DNA of 64,000 bases from Alsobacter ponti (GCF_024294805.1 NZ_JANCLU010000002.1:248001-312000), one strand, 5' to 3'; numbered from the stretch's first letter, positions 44,208 through 53,539 are shown. Notes: generated from the letters alone by a model not told the origin. A program made the numbers and translations.

Positions 44208-47200
44208 TCACAGCAGGCCGCGCGCCTCGTGGCTCTCGGCGGTGCCGGCAAGCTGCCCGATCAGGCCGGAGTAGGGGGCGAGCGTGTCGCGCGCCTCGGC
44301 GTGGCGACGATGGCGGGCGAGGTGGCGCGCCAACTGCGTCGCCGCGCGCAACTCGCCGACGGAGGCGTGCTGGCGGCCCGCCGAGCGGATGGCCGAGCGC
44401 AGCAGCGCCTCGACCTCCTCGGGGGCCGCGCCCGAGCCGGCCAGGATCTCGGCCTTGATGCGCAGGAATTCGGAGAACTGGAAGCGCGCCCCGTTGCGGC
44501 GCGCGCTCGCCAGCGCCTCCTCGACGAGCGCCAGGGCGCGGCCCTGGTCGCCGGTGCGGGCGACGGTCTCGGCCATCAACGCCAGGAAATAGGGCAGGCC
44601 CATCTCCGCGCCCGTGGCTCGGATCGCCTCGACGCCCTCCGACATCGCCGCGAGGCCGGCGCGTGCGTCGCCCAGATGGGCCATCGCCCAGCCGGCCTGG
44701 AACCGTCCTTGCGAGCGCAGCAGAGGCAGCGAGAACTCGTCGCAGAGATCGACGACGCGCTCGGCCCATTCGAGGCAGCGCGCCGGCTCCGAACGGAACA
44801 GGTGCAGGTAGCTCATGCCCCAGTAGGCGATGGCGGTGGTCAGCGGATGGGCCAGCTTCTCGGCGAGGTCGACCGCCTCGCGGCAGGCCTCGTCGGCGGG
44901 CAGCAGCTTGCCCTGCTGCCAGTAGGCGAGCCCGGCGAAGCAGCGGCAGCACACGCCGGGGTCGTGGCCGGAATAGAGATAGGTGAGGCCGTGGTGGCTC
45001 TCGGGCCGGTAGATGGCGCGCGACCGCTCGGCGCTGTCGATGGCCGTGTCGTACTCGCCCATGAACAGGCCGTTGGTCCACTCCATGTGGTGCGTTTCGA
45101 TCACCAGCCCTTCGTCGTTGGTGCCGCGCGAGAGTTCCTGGCAGCGCAGCGTCACGTCGCGCGCCGCCCGGGGCTGGCCGCCGATCATGTAGTACTGCGC
45201 GCGCCCGCGCAGCACGACGTACAGTTCGGAGGTGTCGTCGAGCAGATTGCAGAGCTCTTCAGCCCTGGCGCAGGCCTGTCCGACTTCCGGCGAGCCCCAG
45301 CCGCGCGCCGCCATCCAGGCGAGGCCGCGCGCCTTCTGCAGGTCGAGTTCGAGTCGATGCCGGTCCTGCGACTCGGGCAGGCGGGCGACCGCCTCCAGGC
45401 CGCGCTCCGCGAAGGTGAGGGCGGTGCCGTGGGCCGAGCGCGCCAGCGCCTTGCGCGCCGCCCGCACGAGGTAATGCGCCGCCTTGTCCCACGCCTCGGC
45501 GCGCAGCGCGTGCTCGGCCAGCCTCTCGACGAAGGCGTCGCCAGCGGCGGTCTGCTCCATCGCCTCCACCAGCCGCGCGTTGAGGTCGCGCCGCCGCTCG
45601 GCGAGCAGCCCACCGTGGACGACCTCCTGGATCAAAGCGTGCCGAAACGCCCAGTGGCGCGCCGGGCCGGACGCCCGCTCGACCAGGAAGCCTTCGTCCA
45701 CCAGCGCCTCCAGGCGGCGCTCCACCGTCGCCTCGTCGAGGCCCGCGAGCCGGGCCAGCAGGTCGGGCCGGATCTCGCGGCCGATCACCGAGGAGGCTTG
45801 CAGGATGCGGCGATCCTGCTCGTCCAGCTTGCCCAGGCGCGCGGCGATCACCGATTGCACCGACATGGGAACGACGAGCGCATCCACGTCGCCGCGCGCC
45901 GTGTAGGCTCCGGCGCGGCCGGCCAGCCGGCCGCTCTGCGCCATCTCGCCGATCACCTCCTCGATGAAGAGTGGCACGCCGCCGGTGCGCTCGGCGATGG
46001 CGCGGGCGAGAGGCGCGACGCTCGGGTCGTCGCCGAGGATCGACGTAGCGAAAGCGAGGGCGGTCGCCGGGTCCAGCGGTTGCAGCGCGATGCGGGTGAC
46101 GTGGCCGTCGCCAAGCCACGACATCTCGGGGTCCGCCCGCGAGGTCGCGAGCGCCAGCACCTTCTCGCCCGCCACCCAGGCGAGGATGCGCCGCACGGCC
46201 GCGAGGCTCTGCGCGTCCGCCCAGTGCAGGTCCTCGATCAGCAGCGCGACGGGCGCGCGCGCCGCGACGGCGGACAGCGAGGCGAGCGCCGCGTCCTCGA
46301 CGCGGCGGGCGCGGGCGGGGGCCGACAGCGCGTTCCAGGATGGGTCCGGCACCGGCAGGTCGAGGACGAACAGGAGCGGCGACAGCAGGTCGGCGGCGCG
46401 GTCCTCGAGCACGGCCGCGATGCCGCGCGTCGCCGCCTCGGCGTCCGCGTTCCGGTCGACGCCGAACAGCGACCTCAACAGCTTCTTCATCAGCCCCCAG
46501 GGGCTGTCGCCGTCGAGCTCCAGCGCACCGCACTCCACCTTGGCGAAATCGGCCAGGTCCTCCGACGCCAGGAACTCGTGCGCGAGGCGCGACTTGCCGA
46601 ACCCGGCCTCGCCCGTGAGCGCCACGGCCTGGCCGGCGCCGCCGCGCACGTGGCGAGCGAGGTCGCGCAGCGCGCGCATCTCGGCCTCGCGCCCGACCAG
46701 CCGGTTGTCGACGGCGCGCGCCCGCAATTGCCAGCGCGAGGTTCCGCTGCGCTCCGCGACGAGCTCGAAAACGGCCCAGTCCTCGGGAAAGGCGGGACAG
46801 GCGGCGTGCTCCAGTCGCGTGAGGCGGGCGTAGCCGCCGACCGCGTGGCGCGCGCGATCCGTCACCGCGATGACGCCCCGTTGCAAAGCGTGCACCAGCC
46901 GGCGCGCCACCTGCACGGGCGATCCGCTCACTTCCGGCCGGCCGCGCTCGCCGTCGCGGCGCGCGCGCACCACCGCCTCGCCGGAATCGATGCCGATGCG
47001 CAGCGTCATGGTCGAGTCCGCCAACGCCTCGAACGCCGCCTGCATCGCGAGCGCCGCGCGGCAAGCCTGCAAGGCGTGGTCCTCGGTCGCCGTCTCGGCC
47101 CCGAAGGCTACGGTGATCTCGTTGGGCCCGGCCCCGACCACGGTGCCTCCGTGCGCCGCGACGATGGCGCGGGAGCGCTCCCGCAGCGGCGTCAGCTCGG

Positions 47201-48872
47201 CCTCCTCGGGATCGGTGAAGTCGAGCAAGGAATCCGGGTTGACCACCTCGGCGGTCAGCACCGTCACCTGCCGCCGGCCCTCGGTCGTCGCGGCCGGCCG
47301 CGCCGGCGCGGCGTTGACGGCGGCCGTGAAGCCGCGCACCTCACGCAGGAACGTGTGGAAGGCCGGCTCGTCTCCGGACAGGATGTGGTTGGCCGTGTCG
47401 AGCGCCACGAAGCGCGCGTTGGGAATCCCCGTCGCCAAGGCGCGCCCGGACTCGAACGGGGCCACCTGATCGCGGGCGCCGTGCAGCACCAGCGTCGGAG
47501 CCGTGACCCGGCCCAGCAGCGCGGTGACGTCGATGTCGGCGAACATGCTCTGCAGCCGCCACGCGTTCTCGGGCGACACGGTCATCCGCTGCAGCTCGTC
47601 GAAGCTGGCGATCTGGTCCGGCGACGCGCCGGGGATGAAGCGCGCGGTGAAGAGCTGGCGGAAGATCGGATTGTTCTGGCCCCAGCCGGCGCGCATCAGC
47701 GTCGCCAGCGCCTCGCGCGTGGCGATCTCGCCCGGATCGCCGCGCTTGCGCCAGCCGCGCACGTAGCCGCCGTAGAGGATCAGGCCGGCGACGCGCTCGG
47801 GGTGGCGGATGGCGTAGGCGACAGACACGGCGCAGCTCTGCGACACGCCCAGCAGGGTGAAGCGCTCGAGCCCGGCGGCGTCGACGACGCTGGCGAGATC
47901 GGACACCATCGCCTCGAACGAGATGTCGGCGACGTTCCAGTCCGACAGGCCGTTGCCGCGCTCGTCGTAGCGGATCAGCCGGTTCTCGCGGCTCAATTCC
48001 TCCATCCAGTGCCGCCAGACGGGGCTGCGCCAATCGTGCTGCACGTGCGACATCCAATGCGCCGCGCGCACGATGGGCGGGCCCTCGCCCGAGACCGCGT
48101 AGGCGATGCGCACGCCGTCGCCGGCGGTGCAGAAGCGGATGGTCTGCTCTTTGTCGACGGCCGGAAGCGGAGCGGCTTCCTCCGGCCGCGCCGACGGCGC
48201 GGGAGGCTCCGGCGGCGGCGCGGCGACGGTAACCGCGGCGGGCCGCCGGCCGCGGTCGCGCGCCGCCTCGGCCAGCTCTTCGACGCGCGCGGCGAGCACG
48301 GCGTCGTCGGGGTCGAGCATGTGGAGACGGTGCGCGAAGGCGAGCGCGCGTTCGGGGTCGTCGGCCAGCCGCTCCACCAGCGTCCGCAGCACGCGCAGAC
48401 GCAGCACGCCGATCGCATCGGCGTGGAAGGTGCGCCACGCCTCGAAATCAGGGCAGCGCGGGAATGACAAGTCCTCGAGGAATTCGCCCCGGAACAGGTC
48501 GGCCAGCGTGCACAGCCGGTCGGTCGGCAACGCGGCGACGTCGTCCGGCTTGAGCGCGGCGAGCTCGGAGAAGTCGACCTCGATGTCCCCGAAATCGAGC
48601 TGGACGGTGTTGCGGTCCGCCATCACGCGGTCGCGGCCGTCGCCGTTCAGAACCTGGCGGATCTTGGAGAGGCTCCAGCGCAGCGCGCCGCGCGGATCGT
48701 CGGGAACCTCCCAGAACATCTCGCACAGGCGCTCGCGGCGCTGCGGCCGCCCGGCGACGGCGAGGAACGCGAGCAGCGCGCGCGTCTTGCGCGAGGGCGG
48801 CAGCTGGACGACGTCCTCGCCCCGCGTCACCTGCAACTCGCCCAGGACGCCGATGGTCAGCCTTGCGGTCAT
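44208..48872 (-). CDS. Giant BTAD regulator with alpha/beta-hydrolase, degenerate cyclase, AAA and TPR domains
   Basis: A 1554-residue protein. Residues 1-95 form an OmpR/SARP winged helix (RKTRALLAFLAVAGRP, LRWSLSKIRQVL) and 96-205 a bacterial transcriptional-activation domain (BTAD). Residues 240-520 are an alpha/beta hydrolase with Ser344, Asp468 and His496 as an intact triad, but the elbow reads GVSQS. Residues 530-690 are a class III cyclase domain: E542 stands where the first metal Asp is expected and N584 replaces the second, so it is probably inactive. Residues 720-1080 are an AAA ATPase (Walker A GEAGFGKS with Lys760; Walker B LLIEDLH). Residues about 1180-1554 are TPR-like repeats. 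No membrane span. Likely a signal-integrating transcription factor whose targets are unknown. Confidence 0.85.
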   Translation of the reverse strand: MTARLTIGVLGELQVTRGEDVVQLPPSRKTRALLAFLAVAGRPQRRERLCEMFWEVPDDPRGALRWSLSKIRQVLNGDGRDRVMADRNTVQLDFGDIEVDFSELAALKPDDVAALPTDRLCTLADLFRGEFLEDLSFPRCPDFEAWRTFHADAIGVLRLRVLRTLVERLADDPERALAFAHRLHMLDPDDAVLAARVEELAEAARDRGRRPAAVTVAAPPPEPPAPSARPEEAAPLPAVDKEQTIRFCTAGDGVRIAYAVSGEGPPIVRAAHWMSHVQHDWRSPVWRHWMEELSRENRLIRYDERGNGLSDWNVADISFEAMVSDLASVVDAAGLERFTLLGVSQSCAVSVAYAIRHPERVAGLILYGGYVRGWRKRGDPGEIATREALATLMRAGWGQNNPIFRQLFTARFIPGASPDQIASFDELQRMTVSPENAWRLQSMFADIDVTALLGRVTAPTLVLHGARDQVAPFESGRALATGIPNARFVALDTANHILSGDEPAFHTFLREVRGFTAAVNAAPARPAATTEGRRQVTVLTAEVVNPDSLLDFTDPEEAELTPLRERSRAIVAAHGGTVVGAGPNEITVAFGAETATEDHALQACRAALAMQAAFEALADSTMTLRIGIDSGEAVVRARRDGERGRPEVSGSPVQVARRLVHALQRGVIAVTDRARHAVGGYARLTRLEHAACPAFPEDWAVFELVAERSGTSRWQLRARAVDNRLVGREAEMRALRDLARHVRGGAGQAVALTGEAGFGKSRLAHEFLASEDLADFAKVECGALELDGDSPWGLMKKLLRSLFGVDRNADAEAATRGIAAVLEDRAADLLSPLLFVLDLPVPDPSWNALSAPARARRVEDAALASLSAVAARAPVALLIEDLHWADAQSLAAVRRILAWVAGEKVLALATSRADPEMSWLGDGHVTRIALQPLDPATALAFATSILGDDPSVAPLARAIAERTGGVPLFIEEVIGEMAQSGRLAGRAGAYTARGDVDALVVPMSVQSVIAARLGKLDEQDRRILQASSVIGREIRPDLLARLAGLDEATVERRLEALVDEGFLVERASGPARHWAFRHALIQEVVHGGLLAERRRDLNARLVEAMEQTAAGDAFVERLAEHALRAEAWDKAAHYLVRAARKALARSAHGTALTFAERGLEAVARLPESQDRHRLELDLQKARGLAWMAARGWGSPEVGQACARAEELCNLLDDTSELYVVLRGRAQYYMIGGQPRAARDVTLRCQELSRGTNDEGLVIETHHMEWTNGLFMGEYDTAIDSAERSRAIYRPESHHGLTYLYSGHDPGVCCRCFAGLAYWQQGKLLPADEACREAVDLAEKLAHPLTTAIAYWGMSYLHLFRSEPARCLEWAERVVDLCDEFSLPLLRSQGRFQAGWAMAHLGDARAGLAAMSEGVEAIRATGAEMGLPYFLALMAETVARTGDQGRALALVEEALASARRNGARFQFSEFLRIKAEILAGSGAAPEEVEALLRSAIRSAGRQHASVGELRAATQLARHLARHRRHAEARDTLAPYSGLIGQLAGTAESHEARGLL

Positions 48873-49185
48873 CGCTCGATCCGTTCCCCCGGGGCGGGCA
48901 GCCGCCCCCCGTCCTCCGTCAGTCCGCGGACCCGTCGAGCGCCGCGGCCGTCGCGGGCGGAGCGCCGCGACTTCGCGCCACGTTGCGGGCGTCGGATTCC
49001 GATGTCAGCCCGTTTCCAGCGGTCGCGACAAGATTAGCGCCGCCTTCAATTCGGTTCCAGCGCCGTTGAATGCGACCCGGAAAGCGGCGAACATTCGAAA
49101 TTGACGAATGTGTCGCGCCTGGTTGTACGCCGAATATTACGTCCGGCACCGTTGTCACCTTGGCCGAACCCGGGAGCGCGGCGAG
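48873..49185. other. Intergenic region upstream of the BTAD gene
   Basis: No gene is visible in these 313 bases. It must hold the BTAD regulator's promoter. Both flanking genes run to the left. A strong inverted repeat lies at 49091-49111 (separate entry). No terminator could be identified for the flavoprotein gene. Confidence 0.5.
49091..49111. promoter_or_regulatory. Inverted repeat upstream of the BTAD gene
   Basis: Perfect 7-bp arms ACATTCG and CGAATGT separated by 7 bases. It lacks a T tract, so it is more likely an operator than a terminator. It is about 220 bases before the BTAD start, so a direct autoregulatory site is possible but unproven. Confidence 0.4.
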
Positions 49186-50427
49186 TCAAGCGGCGTCCCG
49201 GGCGGCGCGGAGACTGTCACGGATGCGCGCGGCGAGCGCGTGCGCGTCCGCACCCACGCCGTCGATGAACGTCGATTTCCGGCGGGACTGGAACGGCATG
49301 CCGAGCACGTAGAGGCCCGGGCAGGGCGTCACGCCGTCGGCGTGGACGATTTCGCCGTCGCCATCGAGCACGGGAATGTCGAGCCAGGAATAGTCGCGGC
49401 AGAATCCCGTCGCCCAGAGCACGGTGCGGATCTCCTCCCGCGCGAGGTCGATGTCGGCGAGGCCGTCGCCGAGGTCCGGCGCGGCATGTGCGCCGGCGCA
49501 CGGCGAGGCGAAGCCCTGCAATTCGTCGGCGAAAGCATCGATGCGGGCGAGAAGCCGCGCCAGCTTGGCGTCGGCGCGCGTCACGTGCTCCCTCAGGTCC
49601 GGGCCGAAGCGCACCCGCGTCCCCTCGACCGCGGCGACACGCCCGGCGATGCGCACGCCCAGCGCGGCGAGGGAGGCCAGGCCGACGTCGCGGTTCTCCG
49701 GCGTCCCCACGAGCTGGAGGGACGTCTGCCGGCGCGCGGCCTCGGGGGACATCGACGCGGGGCGGGGCTCGTCGAGGATGCCGGAGCGGTCCAGCCACCA
49801 CATAATGTCGCGGCCGCGATAGCGGCGCGGCACGCGCGTGTGGCGGCCGACGGCGAGGACGACGCGCCGTCCGGCCCGCCGCAGCTCGTCGGCGAGCTGC
49901 ACGCCGGTCGCCGACGCGCCGACCACGAGGACGCCGCCTTGCGGAGTGTCCTCGGGCGAGCGGTAGGTTTCGGTGGTGAGTTGCAGGATGGAGCCGGGCA
50001 GGGCGGAGGCGAGGGCCGGCACGTAGGGCCGGTCGCACGCGCCGGTGGCGACCACCACGCCGCGCGCGCGCAACTCGCCGGCGTCGCCGCTCACGCAGAA
50101 GCCGCCCGCCAGACGCGTCACGCGACGCACGTCGGCGTTCTCGACGACCGGCGCGCCGAAGCTCGACCGGTAGAGATCGAGCATCGCCGCCACGTCGCGC
50201 GCCTGCATGAAGCCATGCGGGTCCGGCCCCTCGTAGGCGAAGCCCGGCAGGCGGGTCATCCAGTTCGGCGTCAGCAGGCGCAGCGAATCCCAGCGCGCGC
50301 GCCAGCGCTCGGCGACCCGGCCGCGTTCCAGCAGCACGTGGTCGATCCCCGCGCCGGTCAGGCAGCGGCTCATCGCGAGCCCTGCCTGGCCCGCGCCGAT
50401 GATGACGATGTCGGTGGTGCGCGTCAT
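49186..50427 (-). CDS. NAD(P)/FAD-dependent flavoprotein monooxygenase-like
   Basis: A 413-residue protein with FAD loop GAGQAG (residues 11-16) and second dinucleotide loop GASATG (about residue 169), plus the ATGACDRP and ATGF motifs of the FMO/YUC-like group (CzcO-type). It would use NADPH and O2 to oxidise a small nucleophile or act as a pyridine-nucleotide oxidase. The canonical FMO FxGxxxHxxx(Y/F) box is replaced by LTTETYRSP, so monooxygenase activity is uncertain. The start ATG lies 63 bases after the OsmC gene. Confidence 0.85.
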   Translation of the reverse strand: MTRTTDIVIIGAGQAGLAMSRCLTGAGIDHVLLERGRVAERWRARWDSLRLLTPNWMTRLPGFAYEGPDPHGFMQARDVAAMLDLYRSSFGAPVVENADVRRVTRLAGGFCVSGDAGELRARGVVVATGACDRPYVPALASALPGSILQLTTETYRSPEDTPQGGVLVVGASATGVQLADELRRAGRRVVLAVGRHTRVPRRYRGRDIMWWLDRSGILDEPRPASMSPEAARRQTSLQLVGTPENRDVGLASLAALGVRIAGRVAAVEGTRVRFGPDLREHVTRADAKLARLLARIDAFADELQGFASPCAGAHAAPDLGDGLADIDLAREEIRTVLWATGFCRDYSWLDIPVLDGDGEIVHADGVTPCPGLYVLGMPFQSRRKSTFIDGVGADAHALAARIRDSLRAARDAA

Positions 50428-50490
50428 GGTCCGGGATTCCGAAGGTGGGCGCGCCGCCCCGGCGCGGGGGCCGGGGCGGCGAGGGGCGGG

Positions 50491-51108
50491 TCAGGCCGCC
50501 GCGGTGGCGACCGAAACCGGGATGCCGTTGGTGATCACGTCGAAGACGGCGGAGCGGGCCTTGGCCTGCTGGACGATCTCGTCGAGCTTGGCCCGGGGGG
50601 CGTCGCCGTCGATGGCGATGGTGACGCGAAGCGCCTCGTAGCCGTTGCGGACGTCCTGCGAGAGGCCGAGGATGCCGCGCAGGTCGATGTCGCCTTCCAG
50701 CGTCGACTCGACCTTGGTCAGCGTCACGCCCCGCGCCGCGGCGATGTTGGCGATGCCGGCCGTGAGGCACGTGGCCAGCGCGTGCAGCACCCATTCCACC
50801 GGCGTCGGGGCCTGGTCCGCGCCGCACAGCACCGTCGGGTGGTCGCCCTCGCCGTGGTAGCTGTGCTTGTGGGTGTGTTCGCCGCCCGCGCCGGCGAAGC
50901 TCATCATCGTCGTGCGGCTGTAGGTGCCCGTCAGCCAGCGATTGGTGGCGCGGAACTGGAACTTGGCGAGCTCGGGGTGCTGGCCGACGGCGTTGATCGT
51001 GGCGAGCAGCGTGGGCGTGTCGACGCCGTTCCTGCGCACGGGCGGAGGCTTCGTGCCGGTCCGCGGAGCGCTGGTGGTGGTCGTGGACGTCATTTCGGTG
51101 GTCGTCAT
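50491..51108 (-). CDS. OsmC-family protein
   Basis: A 205-residue OsmC/Ohr-fold protein. After a threonine-rich, poorly conserved leader of about 25 residues come the family blocks: GADQAPTPVEWVLHALATCLTAGIANIAAARG and GLSQDVRNGYEALRVTIAIDGDAPRAKL. Peroxidatic cysteines of the family correspond here to Cys residues in VLCGAD and ATCLTAG. Typical members reduce organic hydroperoxides; this subgroup (YhfA-like) is less studied. It is upstream of the flavoprotein gene on the same strand. Confidence 0.86.
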   Translation of the reverse strand: MTTTEMTSTTTTSAPRTGTKPPPVRRNGVDTPTLLATINAVGQHPELAKFQFRATNRWLTGTYSRTTMMSFAGAGGEHTHKHSYHGEGDHPTVLCGADQAPTPVEWVLHALATCLTAGIANIAAARGVTLTKVESTLEGDIDLRGILGLSQDVRNGYEALRVTIAIDGDAPRAKLDEIVQQAKARSAVFDVITNGIPVSVATAAA

Positions 51109-51264
51109 GGTCGTGTCCTCCTGGTGGGGGGCGTCCGTCGCCCCGCGTCACTGTCTTCGGCCGTCGGCGTGTGACGCCGCGTGGAAGGGAGAGTGGAAAC
51201 CGGCTCCGGCGCGTGGAAACGGCGTGTGTCGGCGCACATGGAGAGGCGCTGCCAACGGCGCACG

Positions 51265-51296
51265 AAAAAGCCCCCCGGCGGGAGGGCCGGGGGGCT
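51265..51296 (-). terminator. Rho-independent terminator after the 51325 hydrolase gene
   Basis: On the minus strand an 11-bp perfect stem (51286-51296 with 51269-51279), a six-base loop and five T (A at 51265-51269 on the plus strand). It lies just past the stop of the alpha/beta-hydrolase gene and ends the MetA/DUF1127/hydrolase transcript. Confidence 0.85.
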
Positions 51297-51324
51297 CGGG
51301 ACGGCGGCGTTCCGGGGAGGGCGT

Positions 51325-52167
51325 TCAGGCCGCGAGGCAGCCTCCGGCGTCGCCCGAAAGCGTCGCCGCGCGGATGAAGCGGGCGAGCATCGCGGCCAGC
51401 TCCTCGGACGCCGTGAGCGGCGCGAGATGATCCCAGCCCTCCAGCACGACGCGCGCGGCGCGCGGCATGGCGTCGGCCAGGATGTCGGCGGTCGTCCGCG
51501 CCGCCAGCGGGCTGCGGTCGCCGCGCATCACCAGCACAGGGAAGCCGAACGCGCCATAGGCCGCGAGCGGCGTCGGCTCGGACGTCAACGCGTGGAAATG
51601 CAGCGCGAAGCTGGGCACGGCGGCGCGGGTCGCGTCGCGCGCGGCGGGCTTCATGCGGCTCCATGCGCCGGGGCCGGCCCAGTAGGTGACGAACCGGTCG
51701 GCCGCGCCCTCGTAATCGCCGGTCGCCACGCCGCGCACGGTGGCGGAGGCCACGGCGGCGATCTCGCGCCAGGCGCGGCGCGCCCGCGCGTCGCCGGTCC
51801 TGAGGACGTGGAAGGCGGAAGGCTCGTACAGGCTCAGGCTCGCGACCTTCTCCGGCCGGCGCGCGGCGATGGCGAGCGCCACCCCGCCTCCGTAGGAGTG
51901 CCCGACGAGATGGACGCAGCCCGGATGGCGGTCGATGGTGGCGAGAGCCTCGGCGGCCTCGGCGAGGAGGTCGAAGGGCCCGTGTCCGCTCCACGCGAGG
52001 CCGGGCGTCGCGCCGGTGAGGTCGGGCGCGAACAGGTCGAACCCCGCCGTCGCGTCCCGCAGCGCGTTCCATTGCCGCCCGGTGGCGCCGGAGCAATGGA
52101 ACGCCACGACGAGCGGACGCGGCGACGGTTGAGCGTCGATTACATGATCGCGCGAAGCGATTCTCAT
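51325..52167 (-). CDS. Alpha/beta hydrolase
   Basis: A 280-residue serine hydrolase: oxyanion FHCSGATGRQW, nucleophile elbow GHSYGG, acid residue in MRGDRSPL and His in GWDHLAP. The intact triad points to an esterase or epoxide-hydrolase-like activity; substrate unknown. It is the last gene of an operon with the DUF1127 and MetA-like genes and is followed by a terminator. Confidence 0.87.
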   Translation of the reverse strand: MRIASRDHVIDAQPSPRPLVVAFHCSGATGRQWNALRDATAGFDLFAPDLTGATPGLAWSGHGPFDLLAEAAEALATIDRHPGCVHLVGHSYGGGVALAIAARRPEKVASLSLYEPSAFHVLRTGDARARRAWREIAAVASATVRGVATGDYEGAADRFVTYWAGPGAWSRMKPAARDATRAAVPSFALHFHALTSEPTPLAAYGAFGFPVLVMRGDRSPLAARTTADILADAMPRAARVVLEGWDHLAPLTASEELAAMLARFIRAATLSGDAGGCLAA

Positions 52168-52177
52168 GTCGTGGTCC

Positions 52178-52435
52178 TCAGGGTTCCGGCCGCATCAGGG
52201 GCGGCCGGCCGGTGCGTCCGTGACGGACGACCGAGTCGATTTCGGATTGGTGGATGCCGATGTCCTTCAGCATCTCCGGAGGCAGGTCGCGGACCGCCAT
52301 GGCGGCGCGCCGGTACCTGATCGCCCTGAAGGCGCCCGCCAGCAGCGCCGCGGCGGCCCGGAAGGGTGCGGCGGCGATGTGGCGGCCGGACATTCCGCCG
52401 GCGTGGTCGATTCTCGCGTAGGGGATCGCGTGCAT
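52178..52435 (-). CDS. DUF1127 small Arg-rich protein
   Basis: An 85-residue protein with a DUF1127 core in the C-terminal half (RYRRAAMAVRDLPPEMLKDIGIHQSEIDSVV). It lies 1 base downstream of the MetA-like gene and 10 bases upstream of the hydrolase gene, so co-transcribed with both. Role unknown. Confidence 0.85.
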   Translation of the reverse strand: MHAIPYARIDHAGGMSGRHIAAAPFRAAAALLAGAFRAIRYRRAAMAVRDLPPEMLKDIGIHQSEIDSVVRHGRTGRPPLMRPEP

Positions 52436-52436
52436 G

Positions 52437-53420
52437 TCAGTCTCCCAGGTCTGCGTTGGCGATGGCGGCGTTCTGCGGGGGATTCGTGAGGCCGAACGTG
52501 GTAGCGGGCGTGGAAATGCGTGCCGGAGCGCACAGGGCCGTCCGCCTGCCGCGCGCGGTCGCGACGACGCGCGCCAGCCAGTTGTCGAAGAACAGCTGGG
52601 CCTTGCCGGACCAGCGATCGTCCGGCGGGCCGTTCGGGTCGTCGTCGCGGAAGTAGTGAAGCGGCGCGGCCGTGGGCAGGCCGGCGCGGCGGTCGCGGTC
52701 GTACTCGTCGGCGAGCGCCATCCGGTCGTATTCGAAGTGATTGAAGGAGTAGACCTCCGCGCCGTCTTCGCTCTCGACCACGCCCGGTCCGGTGAACGGG
52801 CAGCCGCTCAGCAGGCGCAGCGGAGCGCGCTCCAGGTCCGCGGCGCGGGTCTGGGTGTGGCGCGACACCGGCACCTTGTAGGATGGGCCGAGCCCGTGCA
52901 GCAGGGACGAGCCCGGCGTGACGATGTGAAGGTCGAAGACGCCGAACGCCTTGGTCGCCCGCTCGACCTTCGGGATCGCGTGGCGCGCGAACAGCGCCGC
53001 CTGCGCGGCCCAGCAGACGAACAGGCGATGCGGCACGCGCGTCTCGGCGCGCCCCAACAGGGCGACGAAGGCGCGCCAGTAGTCGACCTGCTCGAACTCC
53101 ATCAGCTCGACCGGCGCGCCCGTCACGATCAGCGCGTCGAGCCCGTCGTCGAGCGCGCGGTCGATATCCGCGTAGAAGCGCTCGACATGCGCGGCGGCGT
53201 GCCGCGCGCGATAGGACGGAAAGCGCGCCAGCACGAGTTCGACGGGGGTGGCGGCGTCGCCGAGCCGCCGCGCGAACTGCGCCTCGGTGCGCGTCTTGTC
53301 GGGCATGAGGTTGAGCAGGCCGATCCGCACGGCGTCGCCCCTGGGGGCGAACAGCACGGACCGGCCTTCGGCCGAGAGGCTGCGGGCGACGGGAAGATCG
53401 GGGGGCAGGATGATCGGCAT
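52437..53420 (-). CDS. Homoserine O-acyltransferase-like protein (MetA/HTS family)
   Basis: A 327-residue protein of the homoserine O-succinyl/acetyl-transferase (class-I-glutamine-amidotransferase-like) family: IGLLNLMPDKTRTEAQF near the start, ALIVTGAPVELMEFEQVDYW, the nucleophile Cys136 in FVCWAAQAAL, and His228/Glu230 in SFNHFEYD. All triad residues are present. The family makes O-acylhomoserine for methionine synthesis; the operon partners are not methionine genes, so a divergent role is possible. No SAM-II riboswitch was recognised upstream. Confidence 0.85.
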   Translation of the reverse strand: MPIILPPDLPVARSLSAEGRSVLFAPRGDAVRIGLLNLMPDKTRTEAQFARRLGDAATPVELVLARFPSYRARHAAAHVERFYADIDRALDDGLDALIVTGAPVELMEFEQVDYWRAFVALLGRAETRVPHRLFVCWAAQAALFARHAIPKVERATKAFGVFDLHIVTPGSSLLHGLGPSYKVPVSRHTQTRAADLERAPLRLLSGCPFTGPGVVESEDGAEVYSFNHFEYDRMALADEYDRDRRAGLPTAAPLHYFRDDDPNGPPDDRWSGKAQLFFDNWLARVVATARGRRTALCAPARISTPATTFGLTNPPQNAAIANADLGD

Positions 53421-53539
53421 GGAAAGGCGCTCCTTTCCCGCGATCGTTCCCCTTCGGCCATGGAGCCGAACGTGTGACCTATCGTTGAATTCCCGCGCGC
53501 AACGCCGCTTCTTGCCGCGATCGTGCGGCGGCGCACGCG

